Origin: an uncultured Clostridium sp.
GTDB lineage: Bacteria; Bacillota; Clostridia; Lachnospirales; Lachnospiraceae
Reading direction: 5' to 3'
DNA length: 10,589 nucleotides
Assembly: GCA_958349075.1 (NCBI GenBank)
Contig: CATWBR010000128.1
Span: forward strand, 1-10,589
Shown here: positions 1 to 6,833 of the stretch, one piece after another
Position numbering within the stretch: position 1 is the stretch's first letter
Layout of the letters: every line of letters begins with the position of its first letter
The notes under the pieces: model-generated
Database searches by the model: none
Told to the model about the DNA's origin: nothing
Seen by the model: only the letters and a program-made list of their open reading frames with translations
Translations under genes and position numbers: made by a program

Positions 1-72
1 CAATACAACTGTTGCGGCAGCCCCACGGGCTTAAGGCAAATTATTAAATAGTGTTTCGTCACATTACCGGCC
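1..72. other. Intergenic region downstream of nadC
   Basis: No coding region, RNA gene or clear terminator is visible. A short 5-bp GC-rich hairpin (AGCCC-CAC-GGGCT, about 20-32) lies in the nadC transcript's path but has no following T-run on the minus strand. The NAD operon may therefore continue beyond the window edge or terminate further on. Confidence 0.4.
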
Positions 73-927
73 TTACTCCAAAACCCTCAGATGCTTCAGG
101 CTGATATCCAGAATCGGCGCCGAATGCGTCAGCGCGCCGCTGGACACATAGTCAACTCCTGTGTCAGTGATGGCTCTGATATTTTCTTTTGTAATATTGC
201 CGGAGCATTCCGTCTCCGCACGGCCGTCGATCAGGCGCACGGCCTCAGCCATCTGTTCCGGGCTCATATTGTCCAGCATGATGATATCCGCCCCGGCTTC
301 CACCGCCTCCATCACCATCTCAAGATTCTCTGTCTCCACCTCGATTTTCCGCACAAAGGGAGCATACGCTCTGGCCGCCTCTACGGCCCGTCCGACCCCT
401 CCCGCCGCATCGATATGATTATCCTTTAACAGAATTCCATCCGACAAATTGTATCTGTGGTTGTTTCCTCCGCCGATCCGGACCGCGTATTTTTCAAAAA
501 TCCTCATGCATGGAGTCGTCTTTCTCGTATCGAGAAGCTTTGTCTTTGTCCCCTCCAGCAGTCTCACAACCGTGCTGGTATAGGTGGCAATTCCACTCAT
601 GCGCTGCAGGTAATTGAGCGCCGTCCTCTCGCCGGAGAGTAAAACCCTGATATCTCCTCTTACCGTGGCCAGATGGAGACCCTTTTTTACGGCATCGCCG
701 TCCTTCACATCAAATACTACCTCGGTTTCCGGATCAAGCAGTGTGAACACCCGTTCAAATATCCGGAGTCCGGCGATAATTCCGTCTTCTTTGCAGATAA
801 GCTGCACTTCCCCCTTTTTGTACTCCGGCATCACGGAGTTGGTCGTCACATCCTCACTGTTGATATCCTCCTCCAGCGCGAGGCGGATGTACTTGTCAGC
901 AGCAAGCTGCATGGTAATTGGATTCAT
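73..927 (-). CDS. nadC: Nicotinate-nucleotide pyrophosphorylase (carboxylating), quinolinate phosphoribosyltransferase
   Basis: NadC joins quinolinate to PRPP, releasing CO2 and pyrophosphate, to give nicotinate mononucleotide, the last step of the de novo branch of NAD synthesis in the cytoplasm. The 284-residue protein has the usual family length. The N-terminal sandwich domain (about 1-110) ends in GERTALNYLQRMSG (99-112). The barrel domain carries LLDTRKTTP (131-139), RIGGGNNHRYNLSDG (150-164) and KDNHID (168-173), followed by the substrate-binding KIEVET and MLDNM segments and a C-terminal SSGALTHS phosphate loop. The ATG at 927 is chosen because AAGGGAG (942-936) sits 8 nt upstream. A TTG at 957 would add ten residues but lacks a comparable site. 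The start lies inside nadB (32-bp overlap), suggesting translational coupling. Last gene of nadABC. Confidence 0.97.
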   Translation of the reverse strand: MNPITMQLAADKYIRLALEEDINSEDVTTNSVMPEYKKGEVQLICKEDGIIAGLRIFERVFTLLDPETEVVFDVKDGDAVKKGLHLATVRGDIRVLLSGERTALNYLQRMSGIATYTSTVVRLLEGTKTKLLDTRKTTPCMRIFEKYAVRIGGGNNHRYNLSDGILLKDNHIDAAGGVGRAVEAARAYAPFVRKIEVETENLEMVMEAVEAGADIIMLDNMSPEQMAEAVRLIDGRAETECSGNITKENIRAITDTGVDYVSSGALTHSAPILDISLKHLRVLE

Positions 928-2113
928 AATTGATACTCCCTTTCCGGCCTTGTGCAATCTTCACAGCGGCCCTTTTTGCAAACACAAGACTCTCCAGTAA
1001 ACTGTTGCTGGCCAGGCGGTTCTTTCCATGAACACCGTTGCAGCTCGTCTCCCCTACCGCATACAGATGGTCCATCGTTGTCCTGGAATCACAGTCCACA
1101 TGGATTCCGCCCATGAAATAATGCTGGGCCGGTACGACGGGGATTGGCTCTTTCGTGATATCATATCCCTCTTCCAGACATCTTTTATAAATATTGGGGA
1201 AATGGCTCCGGATCTCATCTTCTCCCACCGGCTCAAAGGACAGCCAAACATGACGGCTTCCCTCCTTCTCCATCTCCTCCATGATCGCCTTTGAAACCAC
1301 ATCCCTCGGCAGAAGTTCGTTTACAAAGCGCTCTCCCCGGCCGTTTAAAAGCAGGGCTCCCTCTCCCCTGGCCGACTCCGATATCAGGAAACTGCGGCCC
1401 GGTTTATCACTGTATAGGCTGGTAGGATGAATCTGCACATAATCCAGATGCTCCAGCTCTACGCCGTGTTTCTTTGCAACCACCAGCGCGTCGCCGGTGA
1501 GACACGGATAATTCGTCGAGTGTTCATAGAGCCCGCCGATTCCTCCCGTAGCCAGAACCGCGTCATGCGCATGGATAGAAAGCATGTCGCCTTCCGCCGT
1601 CCTGGCGGACATACCGGTGCATTTTCCGTCGGATACCAGGATGTCCGTCATGGCCGTATATTCCAAAACCGTCACATTCGGAAGCTCTTTCACCCGGTTC
1701 TGCAGCACGCCTGTAATTTCCTTTCCGGTGATATCTTTGTGGAAACAGATTCTTGGACGGGAATGAGCCCCCTCACGGGTATAATTTAAACTTCCGTCGG
1801 GGTTTCTGTCAAACCGCACCCCCAGTTCCACGAGACGATCGATCACCTCCCGGCTGGACCGGATCATGATTTCAACGCTCTCTTTTCTGTTCTCATAATG
1901 CCCGGCTTTCATGGTGTCCTCAAAGTAGGGTTTAAAATCCTCCTCATCCCGCATCACACAGATCCCTCCCTGTGCCAGCATGGAATCACAGTCTTCAATT
2001 CCCTCCTTTGACAGCATCACAATCTGTTGTTCCCGCGGCAGGCTCAGCGCCGTATAAAGGCCGCCCACTCCGCAGCCCGCAATCACTACATCGCAGTAAA
2101 TGTTCCTCACCAT
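896..2113 (-). CDS. nadB: L-aspartate oxidase, short form
   Basis: NadB is an FAD enzyme that oxidises L-aspartate to iminoaspartate, passed to NadA; in anaerobes fumarate is the likely electron acceptor. The 405-residue protein has the dinucleotide-binding GCGVGG (13-18) after a hydrophobic strand, then SMLAQGGICV, the substrate-loop motif REGAHSRPR, ISESARGEGALLLN in the capping domain, and AVGETSCNGVHGKNRLASNS near the C-terminus, all typical of the succinate dehydrogenase/fumarate reductase flavoprotein family. It stops about 30 residues after that motif, so it lacks the C-terminal helical domain of the roughly 540-residue E. coli enzyme. No remnant of that domain follows, because nadC starts inside this gene. 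I believe short NadB is common in Clostridia. The ATG at 2113 has GAGGGGG 7 nt upstream, 18 bp after the nadA stop. The protein ends in a Cys-Cys pair. Confidence 0.95.
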   Translation of the reverse strand: MVRNIYCDVVIAGCGVGGLYTALSLPREQQIVMLSKEGIEDCDSMLAQGGICVMRDEEDFKPYFEDTMKAGHYENRKESVEIMIRSSREVIDRLVELGVRFDRNPDGSLNYTREGAHSRPRICFHKDITGKEITGVLQNRVKELPNVTVLEYTAMTDILVSDGKCTGMSARTAEGDMLSIHAHDAVLATGGIGGLYEHSTNYPCLTGDALVVAKKHGVELEHLDYVQIHPTSLYSDKPGRSFLISESARGEGALLLNGRGERFVNELLPRDVVSKAIMEEMEKEGSRHVWLSFEPVGEDEIRSHFPNIYKRCLEEGYDITKEPIPVVPAQHYFMGGIHVDCDSRTTMDHLYAVGETSCNGVHGKNRLASNSLLESLVFAKRAAVKIAQGRKGSINYESNYHAACC

Positions 2114-2131
2114 CGTTATACCCCCTCTTTA

Positions 2132-3034
2132 TCAGGCCAGTTCAAGCATTCTGGACAAAGTTTTTTTCGCAGGGGCGGCAAGTTCCTCCCGGACTCCGGC
2201 CTTGTTGTCACCTGTTTTCAGCACACTTATAATCTTATCCAGCGTGATTTTCTTCATATCGGCACAGACCGGCGCGGTAGCTGGAAAATAAAATTTTCTT
2301 CCGGGATTTTTCTTTTCCAGCTCATAGCGGACTCCGATTTCCGTTGCTATGATAAATTCATCCGCTCCGCTCTTTGTGGTATAATTTATAATTCCAGTGG
2401 TGGAGCCTATGTAATCCGCCTGTTTTAACAGCGCTTCATTGCATTCCGGATGAGCCAGCACTTTTGCCTCCGGATGCTCCCTCCTCAGCTTCTCAATCTC
2501 CATCGCTTTCATATGTTCATGGACCGGACAGAATCCCTTTACCGTCATCACATTTTTCTCCGGCACCTGTTCCGCTACATAGCGTCCCAGGTTTTTATCC
2601 GGGATAAACAGGATATTTTTATTCGGCAGGTTTTTCACTATCTGTACGGCGTTGGCGGACGTGACACACACGTCGGCCCATGACTTAATCTCTGCCGTTG
2701 AGTTGATATAACAGACTACCGCAAGGTCTTCATATCTGCCTCTTGCCTGCTCTATCTCTTCCCTCTGCACCATGTGGGCCATGGGGCAGTCCGCATCCGC
2801 GTCAGGCATCAGCACCGTTTTTTCAGGGCTTAAAAGCTTCCCGCTCTCTCCCATAAATGAAACGCCGCAGAAAACAAGCGTTTGATTCGCCAGTCCGGCG
2901 GCGTATTTGCTCAGATTAAAAGAATCTCCCACATAATCAGCAATCTCCTGCACTTCCGGCTCCACATAATAGTGAGCCAGGATTACTGCATCCTTTTCCT
3001 TTTTTAATTGGTTTATCTCTTCCTGCTTTGTCAT
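2132..3034 (-). CDS. nadA: Quinolinate synthase (4Fe-4S)
   Basis: NadA condenses iminoaspartate (from NadB) with dihydroxyacetone phosphate to quinolinate, using an oxygen-sensitive [4Fe-4S] cluster. The 300-residue product has the N-terminal AHYYVEPEVQEIADYVGDS segment and the three cysteines expected to ligate the cluster: Cys83 (DADADCPMAHM), Cys169 (GFCPVHEHM) and Cys257 (APVCADMKKITL). HPEC (195-198) and GSTTG (210-214) are further family motifs. The ATG at 3034 is chosen because a GAGGAG sequence lies 3-4 nt upstream and homology starts at once. The open frame extends 40 codons further (to 3154), but that stretch is arginine/proline-rich, unlike NadA, and runs back to the promoter. First gene of the nadABC operon, driven by the promoter at 3145-3173 and probably repressed by NiaR. 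Confidence 0.97.
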   Translation of the reverse strand: MTKQEEINQLKKEKDAVILAHYYVEPEVQEIADYVGDSFNLSKYAAGLANQTLVFCGVSFMGESGKLLSPEKTVLMPDADADCPMAHMVQREEIEQARGRYEDLAVVCYINSTAEIKSWADVCVTSANAVQIVKNLPNKNILFIPDKNLGRYVAEQVPEKNVMTVKGFCPVHEHMKAMEIEKLRREHPEAKVLAHPECNEALLKQADYIGSTTGIINYTTKSGADEFIIATEIGVRYELEKKNPGRKFYFPATAPVCADMKKITLDKIISVLKTGDNKAGVREELAAPAKKTLSRMLELA

Positions 3035-3138
3035 ACGCTCCTCTATTCTTCCGCGTCCATAGCGGTCTTTCCTGCTGTGCGGCGGACTGAGGGCCGGGCG
3101 TTCAGCGCGTCCGGTAAACCGCCTGTTTGAATTGCATC
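3035..3138 (-). other. 5' leader of the nadABC transcript
   Basis: If transcription starts about 7 nt after the -10 box (near 3138), the nadA mRNA has a leader of about 100 nt. It is GC-rich and could fold: a 5-bp arm at 3081-3085 pairs with 3119-3123, enclosing a CCGG/CCGG pairing (3094-3097 with 3111-3114). A five-codon ATG-to-TAG frame starts at 3060, just before the nadA ribosome binding site. It matches no riboswitch class I recognise, and regulation is better explained by the operator upstream. Confidence 0.35.
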
Positions 3139-3144
3139 CGCAAC

Positions 3145-3173
3145 AGTATAGCACACTTTAAATCATGTGACAA
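3145..3173 (-). promoter_or_regulatory. Promoter of nadABC
   Basis: On the minus strand a -35 hexamer TTGTCA (3173-3168) is followed by an exact 17-bp spacer and a -10 hexamer TATACT (3150-3145). This is one mismatch per box from the housekeeping sigma consensus. It is the only good promoter in the intergenic gap, points at nadA and lies about 110 bp upstream of its start. The surrounding DNA is A+T-rich, unlike the coding regions. Confidence 0.8.
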
Positions 3174-3182
3174 GACACCTGT
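3167..3182 (-). promoter_or_regulatory. Probable NiaR (YrxA) operator overlapping the nadA -35 box
   Basis: The minus-strand sequence ACAGGTGTCTTGTCAC covers the whole -35 box. It closely resembles, from memory, the binding motif of NiaR/YrxA, the nicotinate-responsive repressor of NAD synthesis and niacin-uptake genes in Firmicutes (core like AGGTGTC-TTGACA). Binding here would block RNA polymerase when niacin is available. The niaR gene is not in the window. The match is by recollection of the consensus, not by a scored matrix. Confidence 0.65.
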
Positions 3183-3275
3183 TAATAAATCTGCAAAGTA
3201 CAAAATTATTGTGTTTCTGTTCGCAGAAAACCCTAGGATAAGGGCATGAAAAGGAACCGTCTCCGTCAGCAGGCA

Positions 3276-3323
3276 AATCGGGACTGAAGATACAAAGTCT
3301 GTCATGTATCTTCAGTCCCGATT
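3276..3323 (-). terminator. Strong 18-bp inverted repeat at the end of the third oxidoreductase gene
   Basis: The arms 3276-3293 and 3306-3323 are perfect reverse complements (18 bp) around a 12-nt loop. The minus-strand stop codon (3304-3302) lies in the loop and the last codons form one arm. The position between two transcription units suggests a terminator. The T-run is better on the plus-strand side (TTCTTTTT after 3323) than on the minus-strand side (only ATTTG), so efficiency for the minus-strand operon is uncertain; it may act in both directions or as a 3'-end stabilising hairpin. Confidence 0.65.
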
Positions 3324-4477
3324 CTTTTTCCCTGTTCGGCCGAGCAGTAACCTGCGTAGATGACCAGCAGGGTTTCTTTTGCAAGCTGAAAGTCCGACTC
3401 GGGTTTTCTTCCCGTGACCGTGCATTCCAGAAAATCCTGGAGCTGGCCGGTATATCCCCGCAGGGTCTCCTCTATTACCAGGGCTCTCTGATGACCGAGG
3501 TTTTGGTCGTTTTTCTCCATGATTTCTTCCTCTTCCAGCCCTGAGTCGTCTCCCAGGTACATCTCCAAAAGATCATTAGGCGTCATGTTACACTGGAATG
3601 TGCAGTCTGTTCCATAGACGGTCATGGTGTTTAAGATGCCTCCCAGGAAGATATCGCCCGCGGTGACGGTGGCTTTCGTACCGTCGGAAAATGTGATGAT
3701 AAGCTGGCCCCAGTCTTCCACATCAACCGGCAGGGATGCTATCTTCCCTCTCTCTCCTGCGGTTTTTACGATGGCTGAGACGTCACAGAGCACGGAACGT
3801 ATCCCGTACCGTTCGCCGCGGGCCTCCATTTCTTTCCTCTTCAGGTACAGGGCAGCGGCCACCGGGTGGGTTCCCTGTCTGATCATGGCTCCTCCGCCGT
3901 TATGACGCCAGTACGCGGCATGCGGAGCATGGGAACCCTTATGGCCGGTTCTGGCTTCTATGGAGAGGAGTTTTGTCTCCTTCTTTCTAATCAGTTCCGC
4001 CATTCTCACAAAGGGCGGACTGTAAATCCAGTTTTCAGCATAGAAAAAGCGGCAGCCGGACTCTTTTACCGCTCTCTCTAACCGCTCCAGCTCCCGGCGG
4101 ACGGCCCGAAACATGATGTCTTTCGGCACTTCCCCCGTCTTATCGGCCAAAATCTCCCCGCCCCCGAAATATCCGGTTACCGGTTTTTCGCATATCACGT
4201 GCTTTCCTGCCTTCAGGGCAGCCTCTATCATCTCGCTGTGGAGAGACGGCGGCGTTGCAATATCGATAATCTGAATCTCCGTGTCGTCAAGCAGCTCCTC
4301 AAAACGGTCCGTGGAATGCTCAAATCCATACCGGTCTGCAAATTTCTCCCGGTCCGCCTCAAGTGAGCAGACCGTTTTCAGCCGGCATTCAATGCCGTAT
4401 ACCTTGCGGTAACCCGAGGCATGCATGGCTCCGGCCCAGCCGGTTCCGGCCAATCCTATCACTACGGTTTCCATCAT
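3302..4477 (-). CDS. Gfo/Idh/MocA-family oxidoreductase (third, divergent paralogue)
   Basis: Predicted NAD(P)-dependent sugar or cyclitol dehydrogenase of 391 residues, longer than the usual 320-370. The Rossmann domain shows GTGWAG (11-16) and the Glu-Lys-Pro signature (EKP, 97-99), whose lysine usually contacts substrate and cofactor. About 25 extra residues follow it (roughly 102-126, GYFGGGEILADKTGEVPKD). The catalytic-histidine segment is GGGAMIRQGTHPV (194-206): His204 is present, but Arg200 replaces the usual Asp/Asn and there is no Asp three residues after the His. Substrate unknown. ATG at 4477 (or 4474) is chosen because AGGGGGAG (4490-4483) lies 5 nt upstream; the frame stays open to 4603, but those codons run through the palindromic repeat and do not look like protein. 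A 195-bp gap separates it from the preceding operon, so it may be co-transcribed or separate; no clear promoter is visible. Confidence 0.9.
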   Translation of the reverse strand: MMETVVIGLAGTGWAGAMHASGYRKVYGIECRLKTVCSLEADREKFADRYGFEHSTDRFEELLDDTEIQIIDIATPPSLHSEMIEAALKAGKHVICEKPVTGYFGGGEILADKTGEVPKDIMFRAVRRELERLERAVKESGCRFFYAENWIYSPPFVRMAELIRKKETKLLSIEARTGHKGSHAPHAAYWRHNGGGAMIRQGTHPVAAALYLKRKEMEARGERYGIRSVLCDVSAIVKTAGERGKIASLPVDVEDWGQLIITFSDGTKATVTAGDIFLGGILNTMTVYGTDCTFQCNMTPNDLLEMYLGDDSGLEEEEIMEKNDQNLGHQRALVIEETLRGYTGQLQDFLECTVTGRKPESDFQLAKETLLVIYAGYCSAEQGKRIGTEDT

Positions 4478-4490
4478 CTTAACTCCCCCT

Positions 4491-4643
4491 GTGTTACTGT
4501 TCACACCGTGCCCAGTAACACGCTGCGCGATGCACAGAAACGGCAATAAACGCCGTTTCGCGCCGTAACCCTTGGGTTTTCTGTGACTTCCGCTACGCTT
4601 CACTCACAAAAAACACCTCGCGGAATACCGCCTGTGAACAGTA
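4491..4643. repeat. Palindromic intergenic element (REP/MITE-like)
   Basis: This non-coding stretch is dense in inverted repeats. An 11-bp pair, TACTGTTCACA (4495-4505) and TGTGAACAGTA (4633-4643), bounds it. Inside are GTGTTACTG (4491-4499) with CAGTAACAC (4513-4521), CACAGAAA (4533-4540) with TTTCTGTG (4578-4585), and GAAACGGC (4537-4544) with GCCGTTTC (4552-4559). There is also a short GCGG/CCGC hairpin (about 4621-4632) before a minus-strand T6 run. The nested folding and terminal inverted repeats resemble dispersed repetitive extragenic elements of clostridial genomes. It has no coding capacity and may serve as a terminator or attenuator between two genes. Copy number cannot be judged from one window. 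Confidence 0.6.
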
Positions 4644-4672
4644 CCCCCCTGTTCCTGTACCGTGCCGTGTCA

Positions 4673-5653
4673 TTACCGCTCAGAGGCTGAATTCATTGCA
4701 TCCAGCAGTTTTCTTGTGTTATACATCTGCTTAAGCCCTGCTGCCGGCTCTTTTCCGGCCAGATACCCGTTAAGCGTATCGCTGACAAATGTCCCGTAAT
4801 ACACGTCGCTGTCCGTGCTCATCACGGTCCGTACCGTTCTTTCTCCGTAAACACGCTCCTCAAAACAGCCGTCGCCAAGGGTGTAATAACCGTTCTTTGT
4901 GACAATATTCCATCGGTTGTCACGCTTTTCCCCATCCATCGGAAAGGCATATCCCGTTTCCAGGGCAAACGTGGCGCCGCCCGACAGCCTGCAAAGCGAG
5001 GACGCATAAGTTTCAACCTCATATTTCGGATCATAATGACAGCCGCTTCCCAGCACCTCCCCTGTGTCGGACCCGGTCAGATACAGGGCCAGATCGATAA
5101 AATGGACTCCCAGGTTGGTCATGCAGCCTCCTCCCGCCAGCTTTTTCTCAAGCATCCAGGGTGAGGACTCCTCATATCTGGACGGCGGTCCCGCTATAAA
5201 GCGGAATGACAGATGGAGAATATCCTCCGCCCTCACCTTCTCCCGGAATTTCCGGATGAACGGACTGTGTCTCCACACAAAGGGAATGGCACAAAAAACA
5301 CCGTTTTTTTCCGCTTCCCCAAGGACCCGGGCCACATCTGCGGCATTCAGGCCCAGCGGCTTTTCAATCGCAAAAGGAATCTTTCTTCTGATTAATTCGA
5401 GAGCCAGTGACGGCATCTGAGCATGGGGCGCAAAGGCGAACACAAAGTCCGGCCGCTCCCTGTCGAGAAGTTTTCCGTAATCGGCATAAGCGCGGCAGCC
5501 CAGCCGCTGTCCTATCATTCCGGCCTTTTTTTCATCGGGATCACTGACCGCACAAACATGCAGCTTTTCCCGCTCCACCCCTTCCAGATAGAGCGGGACA
5601 TGCCAATGGCTGACTCCGATAAATGCCAGGTTTAAATCTTCTGCCTGCCTCAA
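4673..5653 (-). CDS. Gfo/Idh/MocA-family oxidoreductase (second paralogue, TTG start)
   Basis: Predicted NAD(P)-dependent dehydrogenase or reductase acting on a sugar-type substrate, 326 residues. The N-terminal strand is followed by IGVSHWHVP (12-20) in place of the usual GxGxxG loop, so cofactor binding is atypical. EKP occurs at 97-99. The catalytic-His segment is GGGCMTNLGVHFIDLALYL (174-192), with Asn180, His184 and Asp187 in the expected positions. The start is a TTG (5653-5651) overlapping the dctP TGA stop as TTGA, with GAGGG 7 nt upstream (5665-5661); no ATG lies near the domain start. The 4-bp overlap argues for translational coupling with the TRAP binding protein and so for action on the imported solute. 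Specific substrate unknown. Confidence 0.9.
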   Translation of the reverse strand: MRQAEDLNLAFIGVSHWHVPLYLEGVEREKLHVCAVSDPDEKKAGMIGQRLGCRAYADYGKLLDRERPDFVFAFAPHAQMPSLALELIRRKIPFAIEKPLGLNAADVARVLGEAEKNGVFCAIPFVWRHSPFIRKFREKVRAEDILHLSFRFIAGPPSRYEESSPWMLEKKLAGGGCMTNLGVHFIDLALYLTGSDTGEVLGSGCHYDPKYEVETYASSLCRLSGGATFALETGYAFPMDGEKRDNRWNIVTKNGYYTLGDGCFEERVYGERTVRTVMSTDSDVYYGTFVSDTLNGYLAGKEPAAGLKQMYNTRKLLDAMNSASER

Positions 5654-6768
5654 TATTTTTCCCTCACTTTTATTATCAGCTCATAAAGTTCCTTCTGTCC
5701 GCCGTCGGCCGAGGAAAGGAAATTATCAATCACCGGCTGGACCGAATCGACAAATGCATCCTTATCCACCTCGTTGATGGCAACTCCCTTTTCCTCCATC
5801 TCCTTGATTGCGCTCTCCATTGCACTGGACCAGATTTCATTATTCCAGGCATCGGTAAATTTCTCTCCCGCCTCCTTAATTGCTGCCTGGTCTGCGGCCG
5901 AAAGTTTATCAAACCATGCCTTGCTGACAAATGTCGGATCGGGAATGATAAACTGCTCCGTCAGGGAATAATACTTTGCCACTTCCTCCATCCCATTGGC
6001 AAGAATGACGGGAGCCGAATTCTCAAGTCCTTCTATCGTCCCCTGCTGAAGGGCCGTGTACACCTCGCTCCATGCCATTGGTGTGGCGGAACCGCCCATC
6101 GCATTGATCGTGCCCGCCAGAATCGCATCCTCCATTACCCGGATTCTGAGTCCCTTCATATCAGCCGGTTTCCCGATTGGACGTTTCGTATTCAGAACGC
6201 TTCTGGAGCCTAAGTTGCACCAGGAAATAATCACGAATCCCTGTTCCTCCGCATCGGCCTCAAGTACGGCCCTGACTTCCGGATCGGTCAGCGTTCCGAT
6301 CGCCTGCTCGGCGTCTCGCCAGAGATACGGAAGGGAAAGCACCGACCAGACCGTGCTGTAATTGGACAAATCGGTCGCTGCGCACTCCGTCATCTCAATC
6401 GTTCCCGTCCTTAGCCCTTCCATGGAAGGAATCTTATCCCCCAACTGGGAACTCGGATAAAATTCCATCGCCATCCTGCCTTCGGAGCATTCTGCTATCA
6501 GTTCTCCAAGGCGGTTTGCTCCGTCCGCCTGTGTGCCGGTAGCCGGAAACGTCACCGAATATTTCACTACCGTCTGTGCCGTGCCGCTCTTTGCCCCGTC
6601 TCCGGTCTGTCCCGCCTCTGCCTGTTCCGTCTTCCCCGCCTCCGTCGCGGCTGCCGCATCGGTCTGCGCCTGTGTCTGCGTCTCCTTCGCCTGCAGACAT
6701 CCGCTGAGAGCCGCCGCCATCATTACAGCGCTCATCGTAAGGGCCGCCAACTGCCTTCTTTTTCTCAT
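5650..6768 (-). CDS. dctP: TRAP transporter solute-binding lipoprotein (DctP family)
   Basis: Extracytoplasmic receptor that captures an organic acid and hands it to the DctQ/DctM permease. The 372-residue protein starts with a lipoprotein signal: basic MRKRR, a hydrophobic stretch and the lipobox LSGC with Cys24 as lipidation site. Residues 25-66 form a low-complexity Ala/Thr/Gln/Glu/Gly linker, as expected for tethering to a Gram-positive membrane. The DctP fold runs from about 67 to the end, with FYPSSQLGDK (103-112), SLPYLWRDAEQA (145-156), GLRIRVMED (206-214) carrying the likely ligand-carboxylate Arg210, and the WSEVYTALQQGTIEG segment. The ATG at 6768 has AAAGGAGG 6 nt upstream. It is unusually separated from dctQM by two enzyme genes. 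The substrate is probably a sugar acid or other carboxylate; identity is inference. Confidence 0.95.
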   Translation of the reverse strand: MRKRRQLAALTMSAVMMAAALSGCLQAKETQTQAQTDAAAATEAGKTEQAEAGQTGDGAKSGTAQTVVKYSVTFPATGTQADGANRLGELIAECSEGRMAMEFYPSSQLGDKIPSMEGLRTGTIEMTECAATDLSNYSTVWSVLSLPYLWRDAEQAIGTLTDPEVRAVLEADAEEQGFVIISWCNLGSRSVLNTKRPIGKPADMKGLRIRVMEDAILAGTINAMGGSATPMAWSEVYTALQQGTIEGLENSAPVILANGMEEVAKYYSLTEQFIIPDPTFVSKAWFDKLSAADQAAIKEAGEKFTDAWNNEIWSSAMESAIKEMEEKGVAINEVDKDAFVDSVQPVIDNFLSSADGGQKELYELIIKVREKY

Positions 6769-6833
6769 TTTTTTCCTCCTTTTTTTCTTGCTGTTCCCTC
6801 AGCCGTTCTACATCTTTACTACTGTTTTCTTGA

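Noticed and set aside
896..1000. Frameshift or truncation of nadB
   Set aside because: The conserved motifs are complete and in one frame, and nadC begins inside the gene with its own binding site, leaving no lost C-terminal segment.
3035..3138. Riboswitch upstream of nadA
   Set aside because: No conserved motif of an NAD+-sensing RNA could be recognised, and the NiaR-like operator explains regulation more simply.
3035..3154. 40-codon N-terminal extension of nadA
   Set aside because: It reaches back to the -10 box, has no Shine-Dalgarno site and is not NadA-like; the ATG at 3034 fits the family start.
3214..3229. Small TTTCTG-TTCG-CAGAAA hairpin as a second terminator
   Set aside because: Only six A/T-rich pairs and no T-run on either strand; likely chance.
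4478..4603. 42-codon N-terminal extension of the third oxidoreductase
   Set aside because: It translates the palindromic repeat; the Rossmann domain starts right after the ATG at 4477, which has a good SD.
5623..6213. Plus-strand open frame of 196 codons antisense to dctP
   Set aside because: A shadow of dctP codon structure; its predicted protein has no recognisable domain.
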